64,000 bases of DNA from the NCBI GenBank assembly GCA_025345505.1, contig JANVCC010000071.1:2927519-2991518 (forward strand). Direction: 5' to 3'. This DNA comes from Todiramphus chloris collaris. Taxonomy: Eukaryota > Chordata > Aves > Coraciiformes > Alcedinidae. Shown piece by piece: positions 22,101-33,700 of this stretch (within the stretch, counting starts at the first letter, position 1; each line of letters begins with the position of its first letter). The translations under genes and the position numbers were made by a program. The notes under the pieces were generated by a model. That model searched no databases, was not told the origin of the DNA, and saw only the letters and a list, made by a program, of their open reading frames with translations.

Positions 22101-23816
22101 CCTCCATCCCACATTGCTCTTTCTCTCTCTGCCTCTCCAGTATTTGCACGAAAATGGAGTTGTCCACCGTGACCTGAAGCCGGAGAACTTGCTCTACGCC
22201 GACCTTTCCCCCGACGCGCCTCTTAAAATCGGTGGGTTTGCCGGGAGCCCCACGAGGAGGTTTCGTGGCTGGAGGGGGGGGGTTAACAGGTTCCTCTCCC
22301 CTCTGTGTCCCCCCCTCCAAGGTGACTTCGGGCTCTCCAAGATCGTGGATGAGCAGGACACCATGAAAACCATCTGCGGGACGCCGGGGTACTGCGGTGA
22401 GCGGGAGGGGAGAGCTGCGCGGGGTGCCCCGGGGAGGCAGCTCCCCACCCGAGGCCGCGCACAGCTCGGTGCAGGGATGGCCGACGGCTGCGCCGGGCTC
22501 GGGCGATGCTGCCGGAGCCCCAAGAGATGTTTCCTCTGCCCTGAGGTTCCCACACCTGTGTCATTGAACCCCAAAACTCTGCTTCCAGCCCCCGAAATCC
22601 TCCACGGGCGTCCGTACGGCCCTGAAGTGGACATGTGGTCCGTGGGCGTCATCGCCTACATCCTGTGAGTGATGAGATGGTGACAGCGAGGCACTTGGCT
22701 CCCCCTCAGCCCAGTGCCAGCAGCCAGTGAACACCAGCAGGGTGTTTAACCACCCCCCCTCCCCCCCAGTAGCTCCTCTCTCCTGTGCCCGCAGGCTCTG
22801 CGGCTTCGAGCCCTTCTTCGACCCGCGCGGGGACCAGTACATGTACGGCCGCATCCTCACCTGCGACTACGAGTTCCTGTCCCCGTGGTGGGATGAGGTT
22901 TCCCTCAACGCCAAGGACCTGGTGAGTGAGCCAGCGCCGGGGCCGGGAGCTGCTGAGCACGAAGCTTTCGGATCAGTGTCTGTAAAGATAACAGAACGAG
23001 CGGGATTTGACGGGTGAAGCCTTTTTTCTTGGTTACAGGTCAGAAAATTGATCGTCCTGGACCCCCAGAAAAGACTGACTGTCTACCAGGCTCTGGAGCA
23101 TCCCTGGGTCACCGGGAAAGCCGCTAAATTTGCTCACATGGACAGCACGCAGAAGAAACTGCAGGAATTTAACGCCAGGAGGAAACTGAAGGTACGGTGG
23201 AAAAGCCCCGTTACCCTGGGGGTGTTGGTGTGCCCTCCTGCAAACGGCTGCGGCCACTGAGAGCCGCTGGCACTGGGTTTTAAGGATCCCATGCCCCGAG
23301 CTGAAGAACGTTGATCAGCCTGTGGCAGCTCGGGGGGCTGGCTGGCATGAGGAGAGGGGTGAAGGCTGATGGAGCAGCTCCTTCCCCAGATGCATCCCCG
23401 GGGACGTGGCTGCTGCTGGGCAAAGCCTTGCCCGAGGAGAAGGGCTGCGCTTCCCAGCTCTGAGTGGCTGCAGGAGCTGGTGCCACCCCTCTTTCCGCAC
23501 GCTCCGGGGGCTCGAGTGCCTGGAGAACTGCCTCGAAGGGGGAAATCCGGGCGAGCACAGGCTACTAACAGCTCTCGCCGCTGTGCCTTTGCCGCAGGCT
23601 GCCATGAAAGCCGTGGTGGCTTCCAGCCGCTTGGGCAACCACGGGCACCATGACTGCTCCCGCAGCGGACGCAGACAGAGGGGTCCCCAGGGGACAGGGA
23701 CCGCCGTCCCCGAAGCCACCGCCACCTCCACCACCACTGAGGACCTCAGTGCTTTCCGGAGCGACCGTCCTGCCGTGTCTAAGGTTCCCGTGACCGGTGC
23801 CGGCTGCAAGAGCTAA
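16123..23816 (+). CDS. CAMK4L: Calcium/calmodulin-dependent protein kinase IV-like, 11 coding exons, 378 aa
   Basis: A Ser/Thr kinase of the CaMKIV type, expected to be switched on by Ca2+/calmodulin and CaMKK. Coding exons: 16123-16220, 18814-18892, 19126-19188, 21344-21426, 21571-21643, 22141-22231, 22322-22396, 22589-22664, 22795-22921, 23039-23191, 23598-23816. All joints keep frame with GT-AG sites and sum to 1137 nt. Visible features: CaMKIV-type YWIDGS (10-15), glycine loop (32-39), Lys54, alpha-C Glu68, HRD Asp143, DFG Asp164, activation-loop Thr183 in CGTPGYC, APE, and an autoinhibitory/calmodulin segment (about 290-319: NARRKLK then AVVASSRLG). Odd: Gly163 replaces the usual Ala before DFG. 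The tail after 319 is only 59 residues, Thr/Arg-rich, without the acidic tail of CaMKIV (human about 473 aa). The start has a good ACC-ATG context; an in-frame start at 15558 would add 11 residues. The symbol is informal. Very likely a CAMK4 ohnolog, not CAMK4 itself. Confidence 0.93.
16221..18813 (+). other. Intron 1 of the CaMKIV-type gene (between coding exons 1 and 2)
   Basis: 2.6 kb of GC-rich intron. I see no exon in it. An AT-richer island at 17035-17165 may be a conserved element. The rest is unremarkable. Confidence 0.7.
17035..17165. promoter_or_regulatory. Candidate intronic conserved element
   Basis: An AT-richer block with CCCATTGTTCAACATTTTCC, GCAAATGCAATTATC and GGGTATTTATTCG segments, including an octamer-like ATGCAATT. 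Non-coding. Regulatory role inferred from composition. Confidence 0.28.
19189..21343 (+). other. Intron 3 of the CaMKIV-type gene
   Basis: 2.2 kb intron with a 14-bp TCCCCATCCTCCCC repeat (19371-19420, about 3.6 copies) and an AT-rich island at 20535-20625 (TGATAATAGGATTG, GTATTATTATAATGCAATAAG) that could be regulatory. An A-rich AAATAA microsatellite lies at about 20745-20777. No extra exon recognised. Confidence 0.65.
19371..19420. repeat. 14-bp tandem repeat
   Basis: About 3.6 copies of TCCCCATCCTCCCC in intron 3 of the CaMKIV-type gene. Simple repeat. Confidence 0.85.
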
Positions 23817-25955
23817 CGCGCCCAGCATCGCCACGGCCTCGACAGGCAGTAGCCCGCGGACCCTCGGATGTCGGCACTGGGGAAACTTGGGGGGAGGGGG
23901 GGAATGGGGCCAGGAGCTCCCTGAGTGCCAGCGTGCGTCAGGAGGCTGTGGAGCATCCCTCTGTAGTGTCCTGTTGCCAGTGCAGTCGTAGCCGGTCGCT
24001 GTGAGCGTCTCTACGGACCCGCCTGGGGACTCGGTCTGCTCACGAATGAACCGTTTTAGCCACCACGGCTTGGAAGGATCCCAGGTGGCTTAAAACGGAG
24101 GAGCAAACAGGATTCCTTTCACCTTCCCTACAGAGGCAGTGAGTTGTCTGTAGGATGGAGTTGTGTAAGTTCCTGTAAATAGTCTTTTCAGGGTTTATTT
24201 GCTGCAGGGAGAAGGCGCAGCCGGATTATCTCCGCGCACCGACATTCCCTCCGCCGCTCCCAGACCCTGCCGTCGGTTACTGCAGGAGCCTTTGAATCCA
24301 GCTCCTCGATCCGATCCGGAGAGGACCTGTTTGCCAGCAGCTCCTTGATGATCTTCAGCAGGAGGTGACCTGCGATTCGTGCTTTGGTTCCTCTCCCATT
24401 CCCTCCGTTCCCACATTCGGTGGGTTCATGGCTGCGGGGAGGGGGTGTCAGGAGCGCCGGCTCATCCAGGTTCGGATTTCCACGAGGAGTTGTAGTGAAG
24501 AACAACGTGGCGCCTTGTAAGACTTCGTAACATGTACTGGTGCTGCTGTTTCCTGAGCAAGGACAAGGAGTTTTTACATATTCTGTGGTTTCGTTTGGGT
24601 TGGGTTTTTTTAAGAAGAATGAAATCAATCGACAGACTTCTTGAAAAGAGAGGTTTATTTAGTCAGTGATTTACCAAACCGGCAGATAAGCGATCGCGGA
24701 TTTTAATATTGACCAAGGAATCGGAGAGAAAAAGCCATAATCCATGGGGGGGGTCACAGAGAGCTGGGCGATCCAGCACCAGGTCCGTCGAGTCGAGGCA
24801 GTGACCGTGACCTCCACCCCACGCGCCGTGGGCCGGACACATGTAACCAATTCAGGCAAAAAAAAAGCTCAGCTGGAGGAGAAGGAAATTTATCCACGGG
24901 GTTCGTTTTTCCGGTGGTTGATGGAGGAGGGGCTGCCAAGGGGAACTGAGCTTGTGCTCCCGTTCCGGAGCCCAGCTGGGCACCTGCCACGGGGCAGGGG
25001 CAGGAAGGCAAACGTGATGCAGCCGCTCCCACCTCTGTTTACAGCACGAGCAAAACTTGTCGAGGCAGCGAGGAAAAGCTGATCCCCACCGTACAGAGCC
25101 TGTGGGTGCTCGGGGTCTTGCAAAGCCGAACACGGAGGAGAGATCGGATATTCAAGAGGGGTTTTTGAACTGGAAAAAGATCAAGCCTCGACCAGAAATG
25201 GGCTCTTTTTTTTGGTTTTTTGTTAACTAACAGCCATACCGTCGTCGGGGACGCAGCCTCCTCGGGCTGGAGGAAGCCACCGCCAGAGAACACTTGGAAA
25301 AGGGGAAAATCATTTCTTTTTCTTAGCATTTTGCAGGAGGGGATGTTGTTTGCTCTCCTTTTTTTTAATATATAGGGCTGAATTTCACAGCACACTCAGC
25401 TCCGGTCTTCATCCTGCGCTTGGGGTGCCACTCGTGTCCCTCAGACTCCGTGGTGTGTCCCCATTCGCTCCAGCAGGGCCAGAACTCGAACCATATTGTT
25501 TACTACTCTGGGTCTTAAAAGACTATTTTATATCCTTTGATGTGAAATGCTAAATTAAACGCCTCACAGCACCAGGCCAGGGTGCTCAGCATGCCTGGAG
25601 CTTGTGAAGCAGGGACCGATGCTGGGAACAGAGCAACGGGAGGTGTCAATTATGCGACAGTTAACGAAGGGTCTTCAGCGACCGACAGCACCCGAGGGAA
25701 AAGCTTCAGGAGAAAAAAATGGAGTTTGCCTCTTGTGTTATGTCAATGAAGTATTATTCCATAAATATCAGTACTTAAAGGTAGGAAAAACCTGTACTCC
25801 TGGGAGCAAAGCTGCTAGGAGACGCCGTGTTGGTCTGTATGCTCTTTTCAGAATGTGTTTTAATAACTTACTACTCGAGTACAGTGGTGATGTTTCTGGT
25901 ACCGCGGGTATTTATAAACAACTATAAACAGCCAATAAAGTGTCAAACATCCCAA
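23817..25955 (+). other. 3' UTR of the CaMKIV-type gene
   Basis: About 2.1 kb after the TAA stop with no downstream exon, ending near the first canonical AATAAA (25934-25939). The length is plausible for a kinase 3' UTR but inferred; earlier cleavage is possible, for example near ATTAAA at about 25553. A 146-codon antisense ORF (24188-24628) lies in it and has no recognised similarity. Confidence 0.6.
25934..25939 (+). terminator. Poly(A) signal AATAAA, CaMKIV-type gene
   Basis: Canonical hexamer followed about 15-25 bases later by GT-rich sequence, and then by a CR1 element. It is the last such signal before the PWWP3A promoter. Confidence 0.6.
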
Positions 25956-25989
25956 CGTGGGCTGCGTCTTTACTGCTCTTCTCAGAATA

Positions 25990-26403
25990 CAAATGTCAGG
26001 GTCGAACACCAGATGCTGTTGAGGGGCTGGACCAGCTCTGGCAGGACAGGCTGAGAGCCCTGGGGCTGTGCAGCTGGAGAGGAGCAGCCCCAGAGGGGAG
26101 CTGAGCAAGAGCTGAAGGGCCCTGGGTGGCGAGAGGATGGGGACAGACTCTGCTCAGTGGTGCCCAGCGACAGGACAAGGGGCACAAACTGGAACCCAGG
26201 AGGTTCCACCTGAGCAGGAGGAGAAAGTTCTTTGGTGTGAGGGTGTGGGAGCCTGTGCCAGGCTGCCCAGAGAGGCTGTGGAGTCTCCTTCTCTGCAGAG
26301 ATCCCAACCCCCCTGGACACTGCGCTGCTGGGCCCCTGCTCTGGGTGCCCCTGCTGGATGGAGCAGGGGGGTGGCACCAGATGCTCCCCAGGGGTCCCCG
26401 GCG
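25990..26403 (+). mobile_element. CR1 non-LTR retrotransposon fragment (subfamily A)
   Basis: Matches the avian CR1 3' region: CAGCTGGAGAGGAGC, a GTGCCCAGCGACAGGAC segment, AGGAGGTTCC, GGCTGCCCAGAGAGGCTGTG and GGAGTCTCC, in the usual order. It is 5'-truncated and lacks a clear terminal octamer. It fills the gap between the kinase gene poly(A) signal and the PWWP3A CpG island. The copy at 62640-62756 plus 63166-63420 is the same subfamily. Confidence 0.9.
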
Positions 26404-26429
26404 ATGCTCACCACGATCTCCCCCTCCCC

Positions 26430-27260
26430 GTGCTGGGACGCTCGGATTACGTCACCGCCCCGGCCCCGTTGCCATGGCACCCGCGGGCGGTGTCGCAGGG
26501 AGAGCAGACGCCCCCGGCTCCGACGTCACCTCCTCGACGGGGAGGCGGAAGTGACGCCAGCGGCAAGGCCTCTCGGCAGCGGGGGCGGGGCGCTCCCCGA
26601 ACCCTCCAATAGCAAGGGACGCTGGGGAGCCGGGAGGGGGCGGGGAAACGCTCTCATTGGCCGGAGCGTGCGGGTGTTTTGGCGGCGGGAAGGGTGAGAC
26701 TCGTGCGGCAGCGGGGGCCGCTGATTGGCTGCCGCCTCGCCGGGGGGGCGGGCCGCGCGTGCGCAGAGCCGGGCGGGCGGCCCGAGATGGGGTGGGGGGG
26801 GGCGGCGCAGCGCTGCCCTCCGTGTTCGGCCCGCGAACGGTAACGCCTCCCGGGCACTGAGGGCAGCGCGGTGGGGAGGGCGGCCTGGAACCGGTGCCGG
26901 GAAGGGCGGGGAGAGCGGCTCGTCCCTGTCCCCGTTCCTGTGAGGCTTGGAGGAGGGGGCGAGGAGCGGCGGCCCGGCCCCTCAGGGGCGGCCCTGGGGC
27001 TGCGCTGCCCTCAGGCCGTTACCTCCCGGCGGGGGAAGCGGTGGAGGCGGCGCTGGGGGGAAGGAAACCGACCTGGGTGTGGGGGGAGCTGTTGGAGCCT
27101 CGTAGGGCCCCTGAACAGGGCGGGGGTCCCGGGCCTGGTGTCCCTGCCGCGGGGCTGCGGGCTCGCTGCCTGAGAGCGGGTGTAACTCCCGCTCCTCGCT
27201 GTCTCTCGGTGGCAGGACCGCCTCCCAGCAGCGCCGAGGAGACTCCGGGCTTCGGCTGCG
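26430..27260 (+). promoter_or_regulatory. PWWP3A CpG-island promoter with 5' noncoding exons
   Basis: CpG-dense DNA with CRE-like TTACGTCA (near 26448) and GACGTCAC (near 26521), inverted CCAAT motifs (ATTGG in CTGATTGGCT at 26721-26730 and CTCATTGGCC near 26652), and an NRF-1-like GCGCGTGCGCA at 26755-26765. A probable noncoding exon runs 27216-27259 (acceptor GGCAG, donor GTGAGT). A first exon probably ends near 26840 at GCGAACG/GTAACG. The next acceptor, TTCTTCAG at 27748, opens the first coding exon. Confidence 0.75.
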
Positions 27261-27786
27261 TGAGTACAGGGACATTTTCTTGCTCTTAATGTTTTGTTTT
27301 TTTTTTTTTTTCTTAAAGCTTTTCAAGTCTTGGAGCTTTTAAGTCTTAAAATCTTTCAAGAAGCATCAGAGCTCTGTAACCGCCTCGCTGTAGACTGCGT
27401 AGAGAGTGGCCTCTGTTAGCAGGGTTTGGTGGCAGGGAGCTGCAGAGCACGCAGGCCCAGGGCAGCGTTTTTGTTTGTTTATTTGTGACAGCAGTTTCTG
27501 GTAAAATGTGTGACAGTATCGTTCAGTAAAGCCTCCTTACATTGCACAGCCAGAGAAAGATTGCTCTCCAGAACTTAATTTTGGAGAATGCCTGCCAATT
27601 AATATCAGTCCAGTGATGTCAAAGGTATAATGGTGCTTAACTGTCACGTGTTCTGCTTAAGTCCTACATTTCTTTAAAAAAAAAAACAACCAAAAAAATG
27701 GAAGGCAAAATGGACGGAGCATTGGGTAACTCTTCCCTTTTTCTTCAGGGCACGCTGGAGTTTTGCTTTTCCGTTGAAGCACAGTC

Positions 27787-30700
27787 ATGACAGATCCCAG
27801 CTACGTTCTATGCATGTGGAAGAAGCGTTTATGGCCAGCAAAGGTAAAGCAGGCTCACAAATGAGGAAAGGTTTGTGGATGTAACTTGGAAATAGATGAA
27901 ATGGAGCAGTAACTAAGAGCCCTGAGTAAACACTGGTGTGTCAGGGGGGTTGGAACAAGGTGATCTTTAAGGTCCTTTCCAACCCAAACCATTCTGTGAT
28001 TCAGTCTGTAATATACTTTCAAGAACTGATCTGCACAGATCCTCATCCTGCAGCCAGAGGCTGTGGAATACGGGTCTGTTCTGCACTGTTTGTGTTAAAA
28101 TGTTTTGCTGCCGGGTCTGTCCTGTAGTCCCACGGACTTAGCTGAGGATTTTAACCACGTGTTCTTCACTTGAACGTAGGTTTTGTGTCAAACTGGAGTT
28201 GCTGGGAAAACGTCAGTTACTCGTGCGAAGGAGACATCTTTAGAAGTTGAAATACTTGGCTTGAAAGAACAGTTGAGTATCCTCGTTACCATCCTATGTG
28301 TGTGCTTTTACTCCTTGCATAAAAAAAAAGGAAATAATCTCATTATCTGAAGATACATGTGAAGTGAGATCACTGATTTACACAAGGATTAGATGACTAA
28401 CCCAAAACCTGCTGCCTTTTTCGAGCTGGCTGGACACATCCACAGACACTGTGCTGGCAGCTCAAGTGTTCTTCATGTGGATTATTGGTTTTTTTCCCCT
28501 TAATTTCTGCTAAAAAATACAGGGTTTGTTGGGGGGAAACATTGCAAGCTTATTGCCAGCTGAGAGCAGCATGATGCTGTAGGTAGTTTAACGCCGTGAC
28601 GGTTTTCAGTCAGCTCTGTTGTGTTTTCAGGCTTCGTGTGAACTGTGCAGACGCTGAGCCACTGAAGAAGGAATGTATAGAAAAAATTGCCTCGAGCTTA
28701 GGTGAGGAGAGGTGAAAACTTTGGCTGCTTTGTCTGTATTCGGAGTGTGAAACACACACAAAACCTCAACCTGGGGGACTGGGGTTGTACGTTTGACTGG
28801 GGTTACCCACGTTTCACTGTGCCTCTCTGTATTTTGCCCTGAGAATCACAGATAATTTAAGTGTTAACCTCCATCTCAAACTATAAACACAATTTCTTAC
28901 CTTTTTTTTATATATATGAAGCAAGGTTATTGCATTTACTGCATATTCTTCTTCATCAGATCAAAGGAGTGATGAGAGTCAGGCTGTGGAAGAACTGAAA
29001 TATCGCCGGTCTCTTAAAATTGCCCTGGATATTTTGACCCAGAATGGCTCAGTCAGACAAGTGCTGCCCTCAGAAGGACCAAACACTCTGCTGTCCCAGG
29101 AGGACAACTTGGGATCTCCCTCATCTAATGCCTTACGTAGGCATCGGTCGATCTTTAAAGAAAAATTGGAGGCTGGAACTTCCAAGAAGAAAAGAGAACA
29201 AGAAGATAACCCCAGCGATACAAAAAAACAAACCCAGGAAGGTTCCTTTATTATGGAGGGGAGTGGAACAGACCCTTCCAGGTGTGGTACCAAGGACTGG
29301 GGCGACACAACAAACTCAGACAGTCAAACTGGGAAAACAGCAGACTCAAAATCACTACCCAGGCAGGAAAAAACCAAACCCAGATTGTTGACAAAATCCA
29401 AACCAGGAAATGAAGTCTCCCTTAAGCCCAAGGAGGTAAAAAATAAGCAAGGAAGACGACGACCAAGAGGTGCAGGGTCACCTGGAGCATGTGGGAGTGA
29501 CTCCCCCATGGATCGGGCGCAGTCCCTTGCTGAGGAGGGGTCTCCTACTCCTGTCACATCTGACACAGTGGTGCCTCTCGGGAGGGCAAACACCAGAGGT
29601 CAGCCTCGAAGGACTTCCCTGGATTCCTCATGTAAAAGTGCCTCGGAGGACTTGGGAAAAAGCATCGGTAGGGAGAGCAAGCGTCCGGCAAAGCCAGTAA
29701 ACGGAAGGAAAAAGCCAAAGAGTTTGAAACGACTGAATGGAGAAGAAGAGCCCAGAGGAACTGTGTCACCAAACAAAAAAAGGAAATGCAGGAGTTGCCC
29801 TGAACCTTCATCTGGGCCTTCTGAGCACGGGACTCTTCCGGAGAGCTTCCCCTCCCCACCGAATGAGGAGGACAAGAACAGCACCTCCCCCGTGGCTACC
29901 AGTAAAATAAAGCAGTTTCAGCTGCCTGACTTTGAGGAGGATGAAGGTGGGCACAGCATTTGGGGCAGGGAAAGCCTCCTCCCATCTGGTTGTCGAGCGC
30001 TGAACTCCTCGTGGGATGTTGCTTTTGGGGGTGATCTTAAATCACCAGGTTTCATTTTGGCTTGAGTTCTGGAGAAGCAGAAAACGCGGTGGGTTTGGTG
30101 CTTGGTGGGGTGTTTAGGATGGGAGTTGGTCAGGGGGTTGTGTTGAAATTCTCAGAGTAATTCCTACCCTTTACCACAGGCTCTAATTCCACCCTTTATT
30201 ATTTTTCTTTACTGCTCCCTAGTCCATGCTGAGGTGAGATGAAATGATCTCATGCTGGTGCACAGGCTGGTGCAGAGCCCTGAAAAGAGCCCATACTTGT
30301 TCCTTTCCCTTCTTTTTAATCCTGATTCTTAGGCCTTTCCCTAGACAGGGAATTAGTGTGTGGTGTGACAGACCCTGGTGTGGGGTGGCTCCCAGGTGTG
30401 TGTCTCACCTGCTCGGAAGCTGATCCTTCTTTAATCCCCATCCCACACTGGTGCTTGCTGCTGTTGGCAGGACTGGAACTGTCTGACCTGTCTTCGAAGA
30501 TTGTTTCCACGGAGACTGTGTCTCACCTCTCAGCTCTGTTAGATGAAGAGGAGGAGGATGAAGAACTGCCTCGTATTTTATCACCTCAAGGTGAGACACC
30601 CGTGTAGGTGTTACGAGACTTCTTCACCCGAGGCCGACGTGCTCTTCCAGTTTGCTGATGAGCCTTGGCTGTGAAACGTTTCTGGAAAGCGTTGGAGTTT

Positions 30701-33700
30701 TGTGGAAGCTTGGAATAAAATGCATTTCTTGGGTGCCCCAGAAAGGCTTTTTGAAACAGAATGAAAATCAAAGTATTGTCAAATGAGGCGAGGGCCTAGG
30801 ACTCAGATTTCCGAGTCCCTGTGCTCAGAACTATCTGTGCTGCCTCTCTGTGGGGAAGGGACACAAAACACCCTGTCACCTTAGTGGAAAACTGAAAGCA
30901 TTGGAGTGAAGCTCCTAGAGGGAGGTGGGGGGGGGGGGGGTGAGCTGACTGCTTTGTCTTGGTTTTGCAAAGAAAAACTACTTTCTTCTTCCCCACAGAG
31001 CCACAAGCGATTGAAGAAGGGATTCTGGTCTGGTGCAAACTGCGACGGTATCCGTACTGGCCAGCAGTGGTAAGAGCTGCCCACTGCTGTATTGCAGGAG
31101 CTGCTGACCCAGCTCCCTGGTTTCTTTGCCCTCTTAGACTCATGCAGAGCTGGAAATGTAGCTCTTCTAGCAGAAGCTTTCCAAATAGAAGTAAATTTAT
31201 ATAGGACAAAAGAAAAAAAAGGAAAATGTGGTGACCTCCCAGCTTTATACTGGGGCAGAGGATGATTATGAGTGTTTGCTTCTCGTGTCCTGAAGTAGGA
31301 CTGTTGTAGCTGGCTAATGAGAGAGAGGATGGGTCCCTGTGCCCTAACAAAAACACTCTGCTGGGGCAGCTCGCTATTCGTGCTGCTTTAAACTTAATTC
31401 TTCATATTTGTGTAACATTGAGGGAAGATGTCCCTGCTCTGTAAGGGTGTTGGGATTTTAGGAGGCTAATGTGGCTTTGTCCTTTTGCCAGGTGAAAACC
31501 GTGAAGCGGAAGCACAGAAAGGCCTATGTGCTGCTGATAGATGGGACTACCAACGAGAAGAAAAAAGGGTAAATGTTATGAATTTTGCTCATCTTCTGAC
31601 CTTCCAGTCTCTTACTGGCAGCAGCCTTTGCTCGTTTCCTGGTCTGGGGCAATTAGGGTTGTGAGGTCGATTCAATTAGGCAATTAGGTCGATGAAGTTT
31701 GATGGGAGGGAGGGAGGGACCAAGAGGGGTTTGAGGCAGGGGTGTGAGGCACTTTCTCTGCTGCCAGCTGGGCCAGGTTGGTGTCCTGGGAGCAGCTGGT
31801 GCTTGGGGGGAGCAGGAAAACCAGGGCTGGGTGCCCAGCTGGTGTGTTTAACATGTGATGCCCACACTTTCTGGAAACAAGCCTGACTTTAAGACCAGGT
31901 ATTCCTCGTTTGCTTAAAGATTCCGTAGTTTTAGCTTGTTAGGAAAACCAAAACTAAGAGAAGCCCCATTCCTGAAGAATTCTAATCTGCGGGGAGGTGG
32001 AAAATTGCAGTAAATAATAGAGGTGCGACTCGACCACCTCTTTCCCCTAACCACCTTCCTTTGTTTCATCAAGTTTCTCAGTACCTCTCAAGAATTTGAA
32101 GCACTTTGATTGTGAAGAGAAGCAGGACCTCATTGTAAGTACTGTGTGGGGAAACACGGCTGTACACACGGTGTGTAACTGGCCCTGCTGCTTGCTCTGG
32201 CTTTGCTCACCGGTCCCCATTACCTCTCACTCTATTCAACAGAGTAACTAAACACGCTTTGAGCTCTGCAAAGTGGAGAACAATATGGGAAGGGGGATCC
32301 CCAGACACCTTTTCCCATCTCAGAGCAGCTGCTGCCTGGAATACCCACGTGTGCACAAGGCAGGCAGCTGCTGGGGCCTCTCCCGGTGTTTTCAGGTCGC
32401 GAAGCCGCTCGCGCATCACGGGCAGAAGTTGAATTTCAGTAGAACGCAGGGAGCTTTGAGTGAACTTTGACTCGTTCTCCTTTGCTGTTTCTATCACCTC
32501 GTGAATGCCCGAGGCCTGAATCTTCAATCTCTTCAGGACTGTAAATGGGTCTTGTTTTGTAGGAACGAGCCAAAGAGGATTACCGCCAAGAAATTGAGTG
32601 GTGTATCCGACTGATTTCAGACTATCGAATTCGAGTAGGTAAGCAGATGAGCTGGGTGATGTCATCCAGGAAAAAAAGCTCCCACCAAAACTCACCTTTT
32701 GTTTCGTAGGCTTCACTGAACTGATAAATAACCCTGGTTTGGGCTTTTTAGGTTGCCATTCTTTTACGGGATCCTTCTTGGAATATTTTGCTGCTGATAT
32801 CAGTAAGTGAATCCGTTATCTTTGCGTTCTTCTCCTGGCAGGTAAGTTTAGCTCCTGTGTTTACACTTGTTCAGTGTCAGACCCAGTGAGGGCAACCACT
32901 ACAATCACTACACACCATTAGTGTTAAATAAAAGTTCAATATTGATTGGTAAAGGCAATCAGGTAACTGGTTTCTTTGCATTGTAGAGCAAAAACTTTTT
33001 CTCCCAAATCTTTTTTTTAAGGCAAAATTAAGTTTTTGGTGCTGAATTGTTTTGGTTTTGTTGTGGGTTATTTTGTTTGGGTTTTTTTAGGGTGGTGTTG
33101 GTATTTTTGGTTGGTTTTGTTTTGGCTTTGGTTTTTGTTGGTTTTTTTTACCCTCTTTGGTAGGGGAGGAAGAAAAACTTTGGTCTTCTCAAGAAAGTCC
33201 CTTATTTTCTATTTCTACAAGTATTTATGGGAGACAGCCCCTTGTTCTGTGCATTTTAAGTACGAATGATTATGACTTTCCTTTCAGGCTACCCAGTTAG
33301 GAAGGAAGGTCATCAAGGTTCGGTCCAAATGACCTTTCCAAACGAGGCAGAGGAAAACATCGAAGAGTCTCCATCAGAAACTTCACCTCCGAAGCCCGCC
33401 AAGAAACTTCTTCCTGACAGGTCAAGAGCTGCTAGAGACAGAGCGAATAAAAAGATAGTGGAGTTTATAGTGAAGACTAAAGGGGCCGAGGAGCATCTTC
33501 TGGCTATCTTGAAGAGCAGGAAACAATCCCGCTGGCTGAAGGAATTCCTGAATTCAAGCCAGTACATGACCTGTGTCGAAACCTATTTAGAGGATGAAGA
33601 ACAATTGGACCTCGTCGTGAACTACTTGAAGGAAGTTTATCGTGGAATAGATGCTAAAAATCTGCATCAGATAGGAGGGGATGGAATAAAACTGATCTCA

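Noticed and set aside
23817-25955. Further coding exons of the CaMKIV-like kinase encoding an acidic tail
   Set aside because: No Glu/Asp-rich open segment with an acceptor site was found, and the exon 11 frame ends in a clean TAA.
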